A stretch of DNA of 56,550 nt from an uncultured Flavobacteriales bacterium (lineage in GTDB: Bacteria; Bacteroidota; Bacteroidia; Flavobacteriales_D; Sanyastnellaceae). Below are positions 35,145 through 44,300 of this stretch, piece after piece (within the stretch, counting starts at the first letter, position 1; the number at the start of each line of letters is the position of its first letter). The DNA is taken from positions 1-56,550 of the forward strand of contig CAJQJX010000021.1 in the NCBI GenBank assembly GCA_905478795.1, read 5' to 3'. Position numbers and translations under genes: made by a program. Under the pieces are notes generated by a model. That model was given only the letters and a program-made list of their open reading frames with translations, was not told the origin of the DNA and searched no databases.

Positions 35145-37202
35145 ATGAAGCACATTTTTACTCTGGCCGTTTGCGTACTGGCCTTCCAAGTCTCGGCACA
35201 AATGATCGAGCAAATGCCCAAAAAGGCAACCCTTCAGGAGCTCGAAACCAGCCGTTTGCTGGGTCTTGAAGAGATAGCCCGCTCTGAAGCAGCAGGAATG
35301 CGAGGAGGTGACTCCACGTTGATTTTCTTCTATGAGGACTTTGCAAACGGACTGGCTGGAAACAACGGTTTCGGAGCGCTGTCTACTGAAGACAGCAGCC
35401 CAGACAACACCATCTGGCAGTATGTCGACGCTGCAGGTGATGGTTACTTCCAGGATGCGACCGCGTCTGGTGTGCAGCCACCTGCGGGTGAGTTTAGCAC
35501 CAACATTGGTGCATTGAGCAGCATGACGGCCAACAACGGTTGGATGATTTTTGACTGCGATTACTACAACACCCCCATCGCTTCTGGCGTCGAGGATACG
35601 GAGGGCTTCTTGAATCTGCCAACCATGGACATGACGAACTTGTCTAGTGTCGTGATCACTTGGGACCAATACCTCCGTTACTGCTGCTACCCATACTTGC
35701 CCATTTTTGTAGAGGTGAGTACCGACGGAGGCAGCATGTGGACGTCTTTCGAAGCCGGTGGAACCTTTATCCCTTCTGCCAACTCGGCCAGCGCCAATCC
35801 ATTGGTGACCAGCCTCGACATTAGCTGCGCTGCCGCAGGTCAGTCCGCTGTGGACATCCGGTTTGCCTATCTGCAGAGCCCCATTTCAGGAGGAGGATAC
35901 AGCCACTATTACTGGGGAATCGATGACATTTCCATCGAAGCCAACCCTGTGAGCAACAGCTTGGAACTCGTACAATTGACCAATGGAGACGTCTACAACC
36001 TGTTCGAGTATCGGGTGACTCCGATGGAGCAGGCCGTACCCGCAGCCGATGGTGGTGTCCTAGCTGGTGTCCTTTACCGCAACGCAGGATTCTTGAACCA
36101 AGAGAACTGTGTGGTGACGGTAGATGTCTTGGACGATGCTGGAAACGTGTTGAGCACAACCTCAACAGACCCCTTCACAGCCCCATCGTTCGCCAACAAC
36201 GACAATTGCCCTGCCAACCCTCAAGACACCCTGTACATCGCGACAGGATGGGAACCCGATGGAGAGGGGCTCTACACTTTGCGCGCCACGATGGCCAGCG
36301 ACAGCGTACTCGCGGCTTATGTAGCCGGCAGTGATGATTCCGAGTTGACGGTGGATATGGAGTATACCGAGTGTGAATTCGGTCACGACAATGCGGGCAC
36401 TCTGGATGTTGAATTGGGTCCACGTTTTGACGATGAGAACGACTTCTTTGAACCCACCGGATACGGCAACCGATACACCTTCAACAACGAAGGAACCACG
36501 GTGTATGGTTTGGCAGTGGCCTTTGGTCCAAGCTTGGGCTCAGGGATTGACTTTGAGATTCGCTGGATTGACCAAGACCCTGAAGTGGGCTTGAGCGATT
36601 CCCCTTATGAATTCGCGGAGTTCTCCTCTGACGCCAATTGGGCCGGCACACCTGCAAGTCCAGTGTATTATCCTTTGGCCTTCGAAGACGAAATCGAAGT
36701 GTCCGTAGAGGGATTGGCTTCTCCTGGATTCTACGCAGGCGCGGTCATTACCGAGTTTGATTTTGACGACCTCGAGTTGACCGTATTGGGCAATGGCAAT
36801 AGCGATACGGACAACAGCACCATCATTTACCAGCAGGCGGGAAGCGGTGAGTACGTTTGGTTTACCTCTCAGACGGCCACTCCAGCGATTCGGTTGATTA
36901 CCTGCCCTGTTGTCAGTGTAGACGTTTTGGGTGCATATAACGGCGTCCACTTGGACGGCAACTTCCCGAACCCAACAGCTGGGGAAACCCGCTTCCGTTT
37001 CAATGCGGATTGGGGGGGTGACTTTATGATTGAGTTGCGTGATCTTCAAGGCCGCTTGGTCGACGTGGTGGACCTCGGTGCCCGTCCCGCAGGAGAGCAC
37101 ACTGTGGTCTACAATGCTTCTGCTTTGGCCGATGGCATGTACACCTATTCATTGGTCACCAATGGCGTTCGCGTCACGAAAAAGATGCGCGTGCAGCATT
37201 GA
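35145..37202 (+). CDS. Secreted protein with T9SS type A sorting domain (paralogue 2)
   Basis: 685 residues from ATG 35145 (signal MKHIFTLAVCVLAFQVSAQ); an upstream TTG at 35124 is rejected. A short linker precedes a beta-sandwich domain (FYEDFANGLAGNNGFGALS, TANNGWMIFDCDYYNTP, LRYCCYPYLPIFVEVSTDGG, YYWGIDDISIEAN). The middle has a second beta-rich part with many Asp and Glu. The C-terminus is a type A T9SS signal (GNFPNPTAGETRFRF, LRDLQGRLVDVVDLGARPAG, ADGMYTYSLVTNG, VTKKMRVQH). It matches the previous gene in order of parts and in the tail, so the two look like a tandem duplication that has since diverged. Confidence 0.88.
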   Translation: MKHIFTLAVCVLAFQVSAQMIEQMPKKATLQELETSRLLGLEEIARSEAAGMRGGDSTLIFFYEDFANGLAGNNGFGALSTEDSSPDNTIWQYVDAAGDGYFQDATASGVQPPAGEFSTNIGALSSMTANNGWMIFDCDYYNTPIASGVEDTEGFLNLPTMDMTNLSSVVITWDQYLRYCCYPYLPIFVEVSTDGGSMWTSFEAGGTFIPSANSASANPLVTSLDISCAAAGQSAVDIRFAYLQSPISGGGYSHYYWGIDDISIEANPVSNSLELVQLTNGDVYNLFEYRVTPMEQAVPAADGGVLAGVLYRNAGFLNQENCVVTVDVLDDAGNVLSTTSTDPFTAPSFANNDNCPANPQDTLYIATGWEPDGEGLYTLRATMASDSVLAAYVAGSDDSELTVDMEYTECEFGHDNAGTLDVELGPRFDDENDFFEPTGYGNRYTFNNEGTTVYGLAVAFGPSLGSGIDFEIRWIDQDPEVGLSDSPYEFAEFSSDANWAGTPASPVYYPLAFEDEIEVSVEGLASPGFYAGAVITEFDFDDLELTVLGNGNSDTDNSTIIYQQAGSGEYVWFTSQTATPAIRLITCPVVSVDVLGAYNGVHLDGNFPNPTAGETRFRFNADWGGDFMIELRDLQGRLVDVVDLGARPAGEHTVVYNASALADGMYTYSLVTNGVRVTKKMRVQH

Positions 37203-37225
37203 GCTGAACGTTGTCAATGAACTTC

Positions 37226-37265
37226 AAAGGCCCGCTCCCTGTATGGGGAGTGGGCCTTTATTTTC
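37226..37265 (+). terminator. Terminator after T9SS paralogue 2
   Basis: AAAGGCCCGCTCCC (37226-37239) pairs with GGGAGTGGGCCTTT (37246-37259) with one G-T wobble, followed by ATTTTC. Its T-tract overlaps the next gene's promoter-like box. Confidence 0.9.
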
Positions 37266-37266
37266 G
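37259..37266 (+). promoter_or_regulatory. Candidate -7 box (TATTTTCG) for the GH3 gene
   Basis: One mismatch from TAnnTTTG, ending 5 nt before ATG 37272 and sharing bases with the preceding terminator's T-tract. If active, the transcript would be leaderless. Confidence 0.35.
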
Positions 37267-37271
37267 CAAGG

Positions 37272-38819
37272 ATGTCTAAAGGCGAGCACACTTCGAGGAA
37301 CGGAGGCTGGAAAGGGCGCTTGGCCAGTCCCTTGGCGCGGCATATCCGGCGCAGGGACCATTTGGACAACGCCAACCCTGGGCTTGCTCAAGCGGCTGTG
37401 CTGCAGGATTTGCTCTCACGTGCGGGCAATACGGCGTTCGGAAAGGACCATGGTTTGGAGGCCATTGCAAACATCCGGGATGCCTCCGAGCAGGCGGCAG
37501 CATTTCGCGCAGCGGTCCCTGTGCGGGACTATGAAGGCCTCAAGCCTTATGTAGAGCGTGTGGTGGCGGGAGAAACCGATGTGTTGTGGCCCGGATTGCC
37601 CAAGTATTTCTGTAAGACTTCGGGGACCACATCAGGGGCCAAATACATACCGCTCACGGAGGACAGTTTGCCCAATCACATCGGCTCGGCACGCCGGGCT
37701 TTGCTGCACCACATTGCCAACAGCGGCAGTGCAGAGTTTGTAGGGGGCAAGATGATTTTTCTGCAGGGCAGCCCAACCTTGGCTCCAACAGCTGGTGGGG
37801 TGCCCTTGGGACGCTTGAGTGGTATTGTGGCGCATCACATTCCTTCTTACCTCCAGCGCAACCGCTTGCCTGCTTGGGATACAAACTGTATCGAAGATTG
37901 GGAAACGAAGGTGGAGGCGATTGTCCAGGAGACGGCGGGTCAAGACTTGCGTTTGATCAGTGGAATCCCCTCGTGGGTTCAGATGTATTTCGAGCGTTTG
38001 CTCGCCCATACGGGTGCTGCCAATGTGAAGGAGGTGTTTCCCAACTTCTCGCTTTTTGTTTTCGGTGGGGTAGCCTTTGCGCCCTATGCGGAGCGCTTTA
38101 GAGAGCTTATCGGGGGCGACGTGACGGCCGTTGAGACGTACCCTGCAAGCGAAGGTTTTATCGCCTATCAGGACGGTGCGTTGGGGGAGGGACTGCTCGT
38201 CAATGCGGCTGATGGTTTGTTTTTAGAGTTCATTCCTGCCAATGAGTACGGCCGCTCTGATGCCCGCCGCCTGGGCTTGGGTGAAGTGGAAATGGGGGTG
38301 AACTATGCGGTCGTGATTTCCTCAAATGCGGGCTTGTGGGCCTATGATTTGGGAGACACGGTGCGCTTTGTGTCTCTGGCTCCGGCGCGGGTTTTGGTCA
38401 CAGGACGGGTGAAGCACTTTACCAGTGCCTTTGGAGAGCATGTCATTGCCGAGGAAGTTGAATCGGCGATGGCTTCTGCCTTAGGGCGAGCAGGTGGACA
38501 GGTGGTGGAATTTCATGTGGCCCCAGAGGTGAATCCGAAAAATGGATTGCCGTACCATGAGTGGTTCGTAGAATTTGCTGTCGCGCCTGTCGATGAGGCG
38601 GCCTTTGCCACCGCCCTCGATGCAGCATTGCAGGAGCAGAACCCATACTACCGGGACCTGATTTCTGGTGCCGTGCTGCGTCATGCTCAATTGACAGCGC
38701 TGCGTCCAGGGGCCTTTCGCGATGCCATGGCACGACGGGGAAAGCTGGGCGGCCAAAACAAAATTCCCCGCTTGGCCAATGACCGGTCTATGGCGGAACA
38801 ATTGATGGCACATGACTGA
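37272..38819 (+). CDS. GH3-family acyl-adenylating enzyme
   Basis: 515 residues. GH3 proteins belong to the ANL (acyl-adenylate-forming) superfamily; the plant members join acyl acids such as auxin or jasmonate to amino acids. The ATP-binding signature TSGTTSGAKYIPLTEDSL lies at about residues 115-132; YPASEGFIAYQD and the hinge-region LGDTVRFVSLAP, followed by VTGRVKHFTSAFGEHV, match the family through to the small C-terminal lobe. The bacterial substrate is unknown. The stop overlaps the next gene's start by 8 bp, so it is translationally coupled to the uridine-kinase-like protein. It has no signal peptide and is cytoplasmic. Confidence 0.85.
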   Translation: MSKGEHTSRNGGWKGRLASPLARHIRRRDHLDNANPGLAQAAVLQDLLSRAGNTAFGKDHGLEAIANIRDASEQAAAFRAAVPVRDYEGLKPYVERVVAGETDVLWPGLPKYFCKTSGTTSGAKYIPLTEDSLPNHIGSARRALLHHIANSGSAEFVGGKMIFLQGSPTLAPTAGGVPLGRLSGIVAHHIPSYLQRNRLPAWDTNCIEDWETKVEAIVQETAGQDLRLISGIPSWVQMYFERLLAHTGAANVKEVFPNFSLFVFGGVAFAPYAERFRELIGGDVTAVETYPASEGFIAYQDGALGEGLLVNAADGLFLEFIPANEYGRSDARRLGLGEVEMGVNYAVVISSNAGLWAYDLGDTVRFVSLAPARVLVTGRVKHFTSAFGEHVIAEEVESAMASALGRAGGQVVEFHVAPEVNPKNGLPYHEWFVEFAVAPVDEAAFATALDAALQEQNPYYRDLISGAVLRHAQLTALRPGAFRDAMARRGKLGGQNKIPRLANDRSMAEQLMAHD

Positions 38820-39438
38820 ACACAATCGAACCACCCTCGTTGGTGTTGCCGGAGGAAGCGCTTCGGGGAAAGGCACCATTGTCGACCGCCTGTTGGTCCA
38901 TTATGGAAAACGGGCATCGGTTCTGCGCATGGATGATTACTACAGGCCCATTGGTCAGATTCCGCGCGATGCCGATGGGGAACCGAATTTCGATGAGCCG
39001 GGCTCATTGGATTTGGAGCGTTTGGCGGGTGACTTGGACCGCCTGCGCGCGGGAGAGGACTTGCACATCGACAGCTACACCTTCAATCAGCCGGGGGTTC
39101 AATCGCAGCGACTGCACATCCCTGCTTGTCCAGTGGTTTTTCTGGATGGTCTGTTTTTGTTGCACGATGAAGGTGTCCGAGAGCGGCTGCACCTTACCGT
39201 CTATATCCATGCCACCCCTGAAACGCGTTTGGCGCGCAGGATGGCCAGGGACCAGGCTGAGCGCAGCTTGACGCCCGACATCATCCAATATCAATGGGAC
39301 CGCCATGTCAGGCCAGGTGACCTCGCCTACCTCGAACCGGTGTCCCATCTTGCGGATGTCTCCGTGGACAATGATCGGCCTGTAGAAGCAGACCTGTCCA
39401 AGGTCCACGAGGCCATTGACGCCCTGATTCAATCTTGA
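38812..39438 (+). CDS. udk: Uridine kinase / phosphoribulokinase-family P-loop kinase
   Basis: 208 residues. Walker A GGSASGKGTIVDRLL near the N-terminus, then RMDDYYRPIGQIPRDADGEPNFDEPGSLD, the substrate-binding pattern of uridine kinases, and FLDGLFLLHDEGVRERL (Walker-B-like). It would phosphorylate uridine/cytidine or a related nucleoside. The ATG overlaps the GH3 stop by 8 bp, and the next gene starts 8 nt later. True uridine kinase is the best guess, but related kinases of unknown substrate share these motifs. Confidence 0.8.
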   Translation: MTEHNRTTLVGVAGGSASGKGTIVDRLLVHYGKRASVLRMDDYYRPIGQIPRDADGEPNFDEPGSLDLERLAGDLDRLRAGEDLHIDSYTFNQPGVQSQRLHIPACPVVFLDGLFLLHDEGVRERLHLTVYIHATPETRLARRMARDQAERSLTPDIIQYQWDRHVRPGDLAYLEPVSHLADVSVDNDRPVEADLSKVHEAIDALIQS

Positions 39439-39446
39439 TCCATTCC

Positions 39447-39806
39447 ATGCCGAAGACTTTCTTCACCCTCCCTACTTGCAAGACTTGCCAGCGCATTGAA
39501 GCTGACTTGAATCCCGCTGCAGCCGGCGCTGCAGTGCGGGACATCAAAGCTCAAGCCATCACCGCGGAGGAGGTCGATGCCATGCATGCCCATTCAGGCA
39601 GCTATGAGGCGCTGTTTAGCCGACGTGCCATGAAGTTCCGTTCCATGGGGCTTGCTGACCGCAATCTTACAGAAGCCGATTACCGGCAACTGATCATCGA
39701 TGAATACACCTTTCTGAAGCGCCCTGTGCTCTTGACGGACACAGGGGTATTTGCGGGTTCAGCCAAGGCTGCAGTAGAGGCGGCTCGCGCAGCACTCGAA
39801 GGTTAA
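39447..39806 (+). CDS. ArsC/Spx-family protein
   Basis: 119 residues from ATG 39447; an in-frame TTG at 39435 is rejected. A thioredoxin-like fold with TLPTCKTCQRIEADL (a C-x2-C) at the N-terminus, AITAEEVDAMHAHSG, FSRRAMKFRSMGL and TFLKRPVLLTDTGVFAG, matching the ArsC/Spx/YffB family. It may be an arsenate reductase-like enzyme or a redox protein; no arsenic genes flank it. Confidence 0.8.
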   Translation: MPKTFFTLPTCKTCQRIEADLNPAAAGAAVRDIKAQAITAEEVDAMHAHSGSYEALFSRRAMKFRSMGLADRNLTEADYRQLIIDEYTFLKRPVLLTDTGVFAGSAKAAVEAARAALEG

Positions 39807-39818
39807 TTCCAGCACATC

Positions 39819-40733
39819 TTGCAGCGGTTACTTGCCCATTTGGCCTTGCTGGTGGTGGCGCTGGTTTACGGGGGGAACTACCTCGTAGCCAAGGGCCTCA
39901 TGCCTGACTTGGTTGGCCCGAGCGGTTTTATTGTCCTGCGTGTAACAGGTGCTTTGGTCTTGTTTTCGCTGTTGCTTCCCTTTAACCGGGAGCGGGTGGC
40001 CCGCGAGGACATCCCGCGCCTTGCGTTTTGCGGTGTGACCGGTGTGGGGATCAACATGTTGCTTTTTTTTAATGGCCTCAATGTCACGAGCCCAGTCAAC
40101 GCCAGCTTGATCATGACGGTCAATCCTATTTTGGTGTTGATTGCCAGTGCGGTGGTGCTGGGTCAGCCCATTGTGAAACGGCGGTTGCTCGGAGTCATTC
40201 TGGGGGGAGTGGGCGCTGCGGCCATCCTGTTGTGGAGTGGTTCGGGGGAGCGGGTCCATGCTTCTTGGCAAGGTGACCTTATGATCCTGATCAATGCGAC
40301 CAGTTATGCGTTTTACTTGGTTGCGGTCAAGCCTCTGATGTCCAAGTACAAGCCTTTGACGGTGGTCACTTGGGTTTTTCTGTTTGGCTGGCTGTTCACT
40401 ACGCCCATTGGATGGGGTCAGGCGGTTGCCATCGATTGGTCCTTGTTTGGCCCTTCGGAATGGATGGGCGTGGCTTATGTGGTGCTGGCCACTACGTTCA
40501 TGGTCTATCTGCTCAACATCTTTGCGATGCGACACTTGCAACCAACAGTGGTGAGCGTTTACATCTATCTGCAGCCCCTCTTGGCTACTTTATTTAGCGT
40601 AGGACAGGCCCGGTATGGGGGCACGGATTACATGGTGGATACAGGCTGGCCGTTGTGGGCCTTTGGCGCGCTCATCTTTCTTGGAGTGTATTTGGTGGGG
40701 AAGCCGGTTCGAACGACGCCTTCTAACGCTTAA
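39819..40733 (+). CDS. EamA/DMT-family transporter
   Basis: 304 residues from TTG 39819: the only plausible start, since an in-frame stop (the ArsC-like stop at 39804) lies 12 nt before. Ten predicted membrane segments in two EamA halves (LALLVVALVYGGNYLVAKGLM; NGLNVTSPVNASLIMTVNPILVLIASAVV; MVYLLNIFAMRHLQPTVVSVYIYLQPLLATLFS). Substrate unknown. It is the second EamA protein in the window and not closely similar to the first. It is followed after 9 nt by the 3-hydroxyanthranilate dioxygenase gene. Confidence 0.85.
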   Translation: MQRLLAHLALLVVALVYGGNYLVAKGLMPDLVGPSGFIVLRVTGALVLFSLLLPFNRERVAREDIPRLAFCGVTGVGINMLLFFNGLNVTSPVNASLIMTVNPILVLIASAVVLGQPIVKRRLLGVILGGVGAAAILLWSGSGERVHASWQGDLMILINATSYAFYLVAVKPLMSKYKPLTVVTWVFLFGWLFTTPIGWGQAVAIDWSLFGPSEWMGVAYVVLATTFMVYLLNIFAMRHLQPTVVSVYIYLQPLLATLFSVGQARYGGTDYMVDTGWPLWAFGALIFLGVYLVGKPVRTTPSNA

Positions 40734-40742
40734 TTTCATCAC

Positions 40743-41282
40743 ATGCCGATTCCAAAGCCTTTCAACCTGACCACCTGGATCGAGGAACACCGTGATCTGC
40801 TCAAGCCGCCCGTCGGCAATAAGAACCTCTACGTTGACAGCGGGGACTACATCGTGATGATTGTGGCCGGCCCCAATGCCCGTAAGGACTATCACTACAA
40901 CGAGACAGAGGAGCTTTTTTATCAATTAGAAGGCCACATCACTGTGCGTATTCAAGAAGAAGGCCGTGCGGTAGATATGAAACTCGGCCCCGGGGACATG
41001 TACTTGCATCCGGCCAAAGTTCCACACAGTCCTATGCGCGAGGCGGGTTCCTTGGGATTGGTGATTGAGCGCAAGCGTGCAGGCACCGGAATGCAGGACG
41101 GTTTGTTGTGGTTCTGCGATGGGTGCAACACAAAGCTGCACGAGACTTATTTCGAATTGCGTGACATTGAGAAGGACTTCTTGCCGCGCTTTAGGGAGTT
41201 TTATGGCAGTGAAGACCTGCGCACGTGCTCCTCTTGCGGGGATGTGTTGCCCACTGACCCACGTTTTGTAGATGCGCAATAG
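40743..41282 (+). CDS. nbaC: 3-Hydroxyanthranilate 3,4-dioxygenase
   Basis: 179 residues. A non-haem iron cupin dioxygenase opening 3-hydroxyanthranilate to 2-amino-3-carboxymuconate semialdehyde, which cyclises to quinolinate. Iron ligands His51, Glu57 and His95 fit the positions known for the bacterial enzyme (KDYHYNETEE; PAKVPHS). The C-terminal rubredoxin-like iron site has both cysteine pairs (CDGC and CSSC). With kynureninase this gives two steps of the kynurenine pathway. The gene is also called haaO. Confidence 0.95.
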   Translation: MPIPKPFNLTTWIEEHRDLLKPPVGNKNLYVDSGDYIVMIVAGPNARKDYHYNETEELFYQLEGHITVRIQEEGRAVDMKLGPGDMYLHPAKVPHSPMREAGSLGLVIERKRAGTGMQDGLLWFCDGCNTKLHETYFELRDIEKDFLPRFREFYGSEDLRTCSSCGDVLPTDPRFVDAQ

Positions 41283-41339
41283 CGCAACCAATCGGTTCAC
41301 TTTTCGGTTTTCTGTGAAACCGACATCAACACATTGAGC

Positions 41340-44300
41340 ATGCGATTTAATCTGATTTTCCTGGGCCTGACTTTGTTGGCGGGCTTCTCTTCGGTGGCCC
41401 AATCCGAGTTGGTAGACGGAGACGTTTGCTTGGACATCGAAGTGGTGTCCATACATACGGAGGGAGCATTGGAAGGCATGACCACCTACCGCCTGTTTGC
41501 CACCTTACCTGGGCCTGATGATGTGGTGACCACGGTCTTTGGAGACGCAGAGCACCCTACGAGTTTGCAGACCACCACGTCGTTTTTTCAGAGTGAGATT
41601 GGGGGCCAATTCCCTTGTGCCAACAACCCCATTTTATTCGACGCCTTTCCCACCTTGGAGTGGGACAGTTGGTTGACTTTAGGGATATCTGGTCCGCCCG
41701 ACGCGGCCTTGGGACAGGATTGTCCCCAAGTGGTCATGAGCACGGGTTCGCCGTTTATGACGGAGTTCGAAAATGGTGGTGGTTTTACGATCGACGATAT
41801 GATTGGCAGCGCCTGGTTTGTGGTGCCGTCCAACACCAATGGCATCCCGGATGAGGATGGCCGGGTGCTCTTGGCCCAGTTGACAACCGATGGCGCCCTT
41901 TCCGGGGTGCTCTATATGCAGGTTTTGCCCGGAGGCTATGGTCCCCTGGCTGAAGTGGTAGGTGTTTCGCTGTACGGAGCGTGTGCTGAAATTTCTCCGA
42001 TCCAATGCCCAGAAGAAGTGTTCGCCAATGGAGATGGATGCGTTTGGGAGTTTGAAGCGGGGAGTTTTCAGCCAGGCGATACTGCAGTGTGGTCGTTTGG
42101 TGACGACGTTCAAGGAGGTGGGCATTATGCAGAATATGCGTTTGCAGAAGACGGCGAATACCCTGTTTCTGTCACGTATAGCTCGGACTTCTGTCCCGGT
42201 GGTGTGACTTTGGAAACAGAGGTCGTTGTCGGTGGCTGCTCGGAGGTGGAATGCACGATGGAGCTGCTTGTACAGACTGCTCAAGAGGGAGAGGTGATTA
42301 TGGTGATTCCGGTGGGCTACCCAGAGGGAGTTGATTTGGTGTACACGCTCAATGGCACGGTTTTCCAAGAAGGGGGTACGGCGATCACGCTGCCCGTGGG
42401 TACGGGCAACGCGCCTTGGCAAGTGTGTGTCCAATACGTTACCGACGACTGCCCGGACGGTGTGGTGGCTTGCACAGGCAGTGACGACTATGAGTCAGGG
42501 TGCCCCGACGAAATCTGGGTGGGTGGTGCAGGATGTGAGTACATCCTCAGCATCTGCGACTACACCGAAGGGGAAAGCGTGATGTGGTCGTTCAGCGACA
42601 GCACAACAGCGGAGGGTCACTTCACGTGGCACACCTTTCCAGAAGACGGCCTGTTCGAAGCGTGCGCCACATACGTGAGTCCCACTTGCCCGGACAGCAC
42701 GGTCCTGTGCACCACCGTTGAGGTGGAGGGCTGTGGACCTTGTGTATTGGACATCATTATTGCGGCTGAAAACCCAGAAGAGGGCACTTGGATATTGGAG
42801 ACTGAAGGAGCGCCGGAGGGTGCTGTCATCTCCTGGTTTGACGGCGAAGGCAACTTTATTTCTGATACCGATGAGTTGTATGTTGAAGGGGGCGGCGTGG
42901 TGTGTGCCATGTTTGAGTCTCCAGACTGTGTTTTTGGAGTGGAGGCTTGCATCGAACTCGAAGAAGCACCCCCGGCATGCGATGTCGAGCTGTCGCTATC
43001 GGCGCTGGGATTGTGTGGACAGTACCTGGTAGAATATTCCGGTGAACCGGGTCCGGGAGATGTGATGTGGTACCTCGATGGGGAGCTCTTGCAAACCGGT
43101 GGTGGCGCCTTTGACTTCTCGGTGGACAGTGCGCAGACGGCCTTGGTATGCGCCGTGGCTACAGGAGCGGATTGCCCAGAAGGTGAGGAGGTTTGTATCG
43201 AAGTGACCAACGAAGGGTGCGACCCCTGCTTGACAGAGGACGAGGCTTACCTCGATTTCTTTCCAGTAGACGAGGAAACGCCCTGTTATGGAATGTTCTT
43301 GCTGGAGATGATGCAGCCTGATGGCTACTCCATCTTTTGGGAGTTTGGCGATGGCATGACCACGACCAATGCTTTCCTCTGGACCGAACATCAATATGCG
43401 GAATCCGGCACTTACGAGGTTTGTGCTACGGTGTTCAGTCCAGGTTGCCCAGAAGGATCCACTTGGTGCATCGAGGTCGTGGTGGAAGGGTGTGACGCAT
43501 CGTGTGAGCCCATGGTTGTGACCGTGACGCCCGATGAGGGGGCTTCTGGTTTTTACTTCTGGTCGGGTTACGCAGAGAACTGGACGCAGGATGACATGTT
43601 CATCATTCCAGCCGGGAGCTCGGACCCGGTGGAGTTGGGTCTGTGCCTTACCGAAGGCTGTTATGTTATGGATTTCTGGGCTTCAGAAAACAGCGACCCT
43701 GCCTCGGAGTTGACCATTGGTGTTTCAGATTCAGAGGGGCCCATTGAATGGGAGAATGATCCTTATGTCGATGAGAATGGCTGGCAGGTCATCAGTTTTG
43801 ATGTGGGCGGTGGGTGTGACCCTGAAGACGAAGAGTGTGAACTTGAGATCGAGGCGGTTCAAGAAGCAGACGGCAGTTGGACCTTGATGGCCGTGACTGA
43901 ATCCCCAGAGGACGTCGGCTTCTTCTGGACGTTCTCTGACGGCTCTGTGTTGAATGGCATGACGGTGAACTACACCTTCGTCGCGGGCGTTTCCTTTGAA
44001 ACGGCCTGTGTTTCTGCCTTCTTTCCCGAATGTGGCGAGGTGTTGGCGGCATGCATTGATCTGGAGAATGGCGCAGATGACACTTGCGAGGACATTGAGG
44101 TTGTGATCGAGGGGGATACGTTTGTGGAGTTGCTCGAAGAATTGGAGTGGGCTTGGAGCCTATCGGGTGAAGGGTTCGAATGGTCGGAATCCTTGTCGTT
44201 GGACCCTGAAGAGGGCGATGTGGACGGTGTGGTGTTGTGTTTGCCTCCCGGTTGTTATGGCCTCGCGATGTCGTTTTCCGGCTTGCCTGGTTTTCAGGGG

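Noticed and set aside
41304-41323. Hairpin TCGGTTT/AAACCGA after the dioxygenase gene as a terminator
   Set aside because: The 7-bp stem is AT-rich and no T-tract follows.
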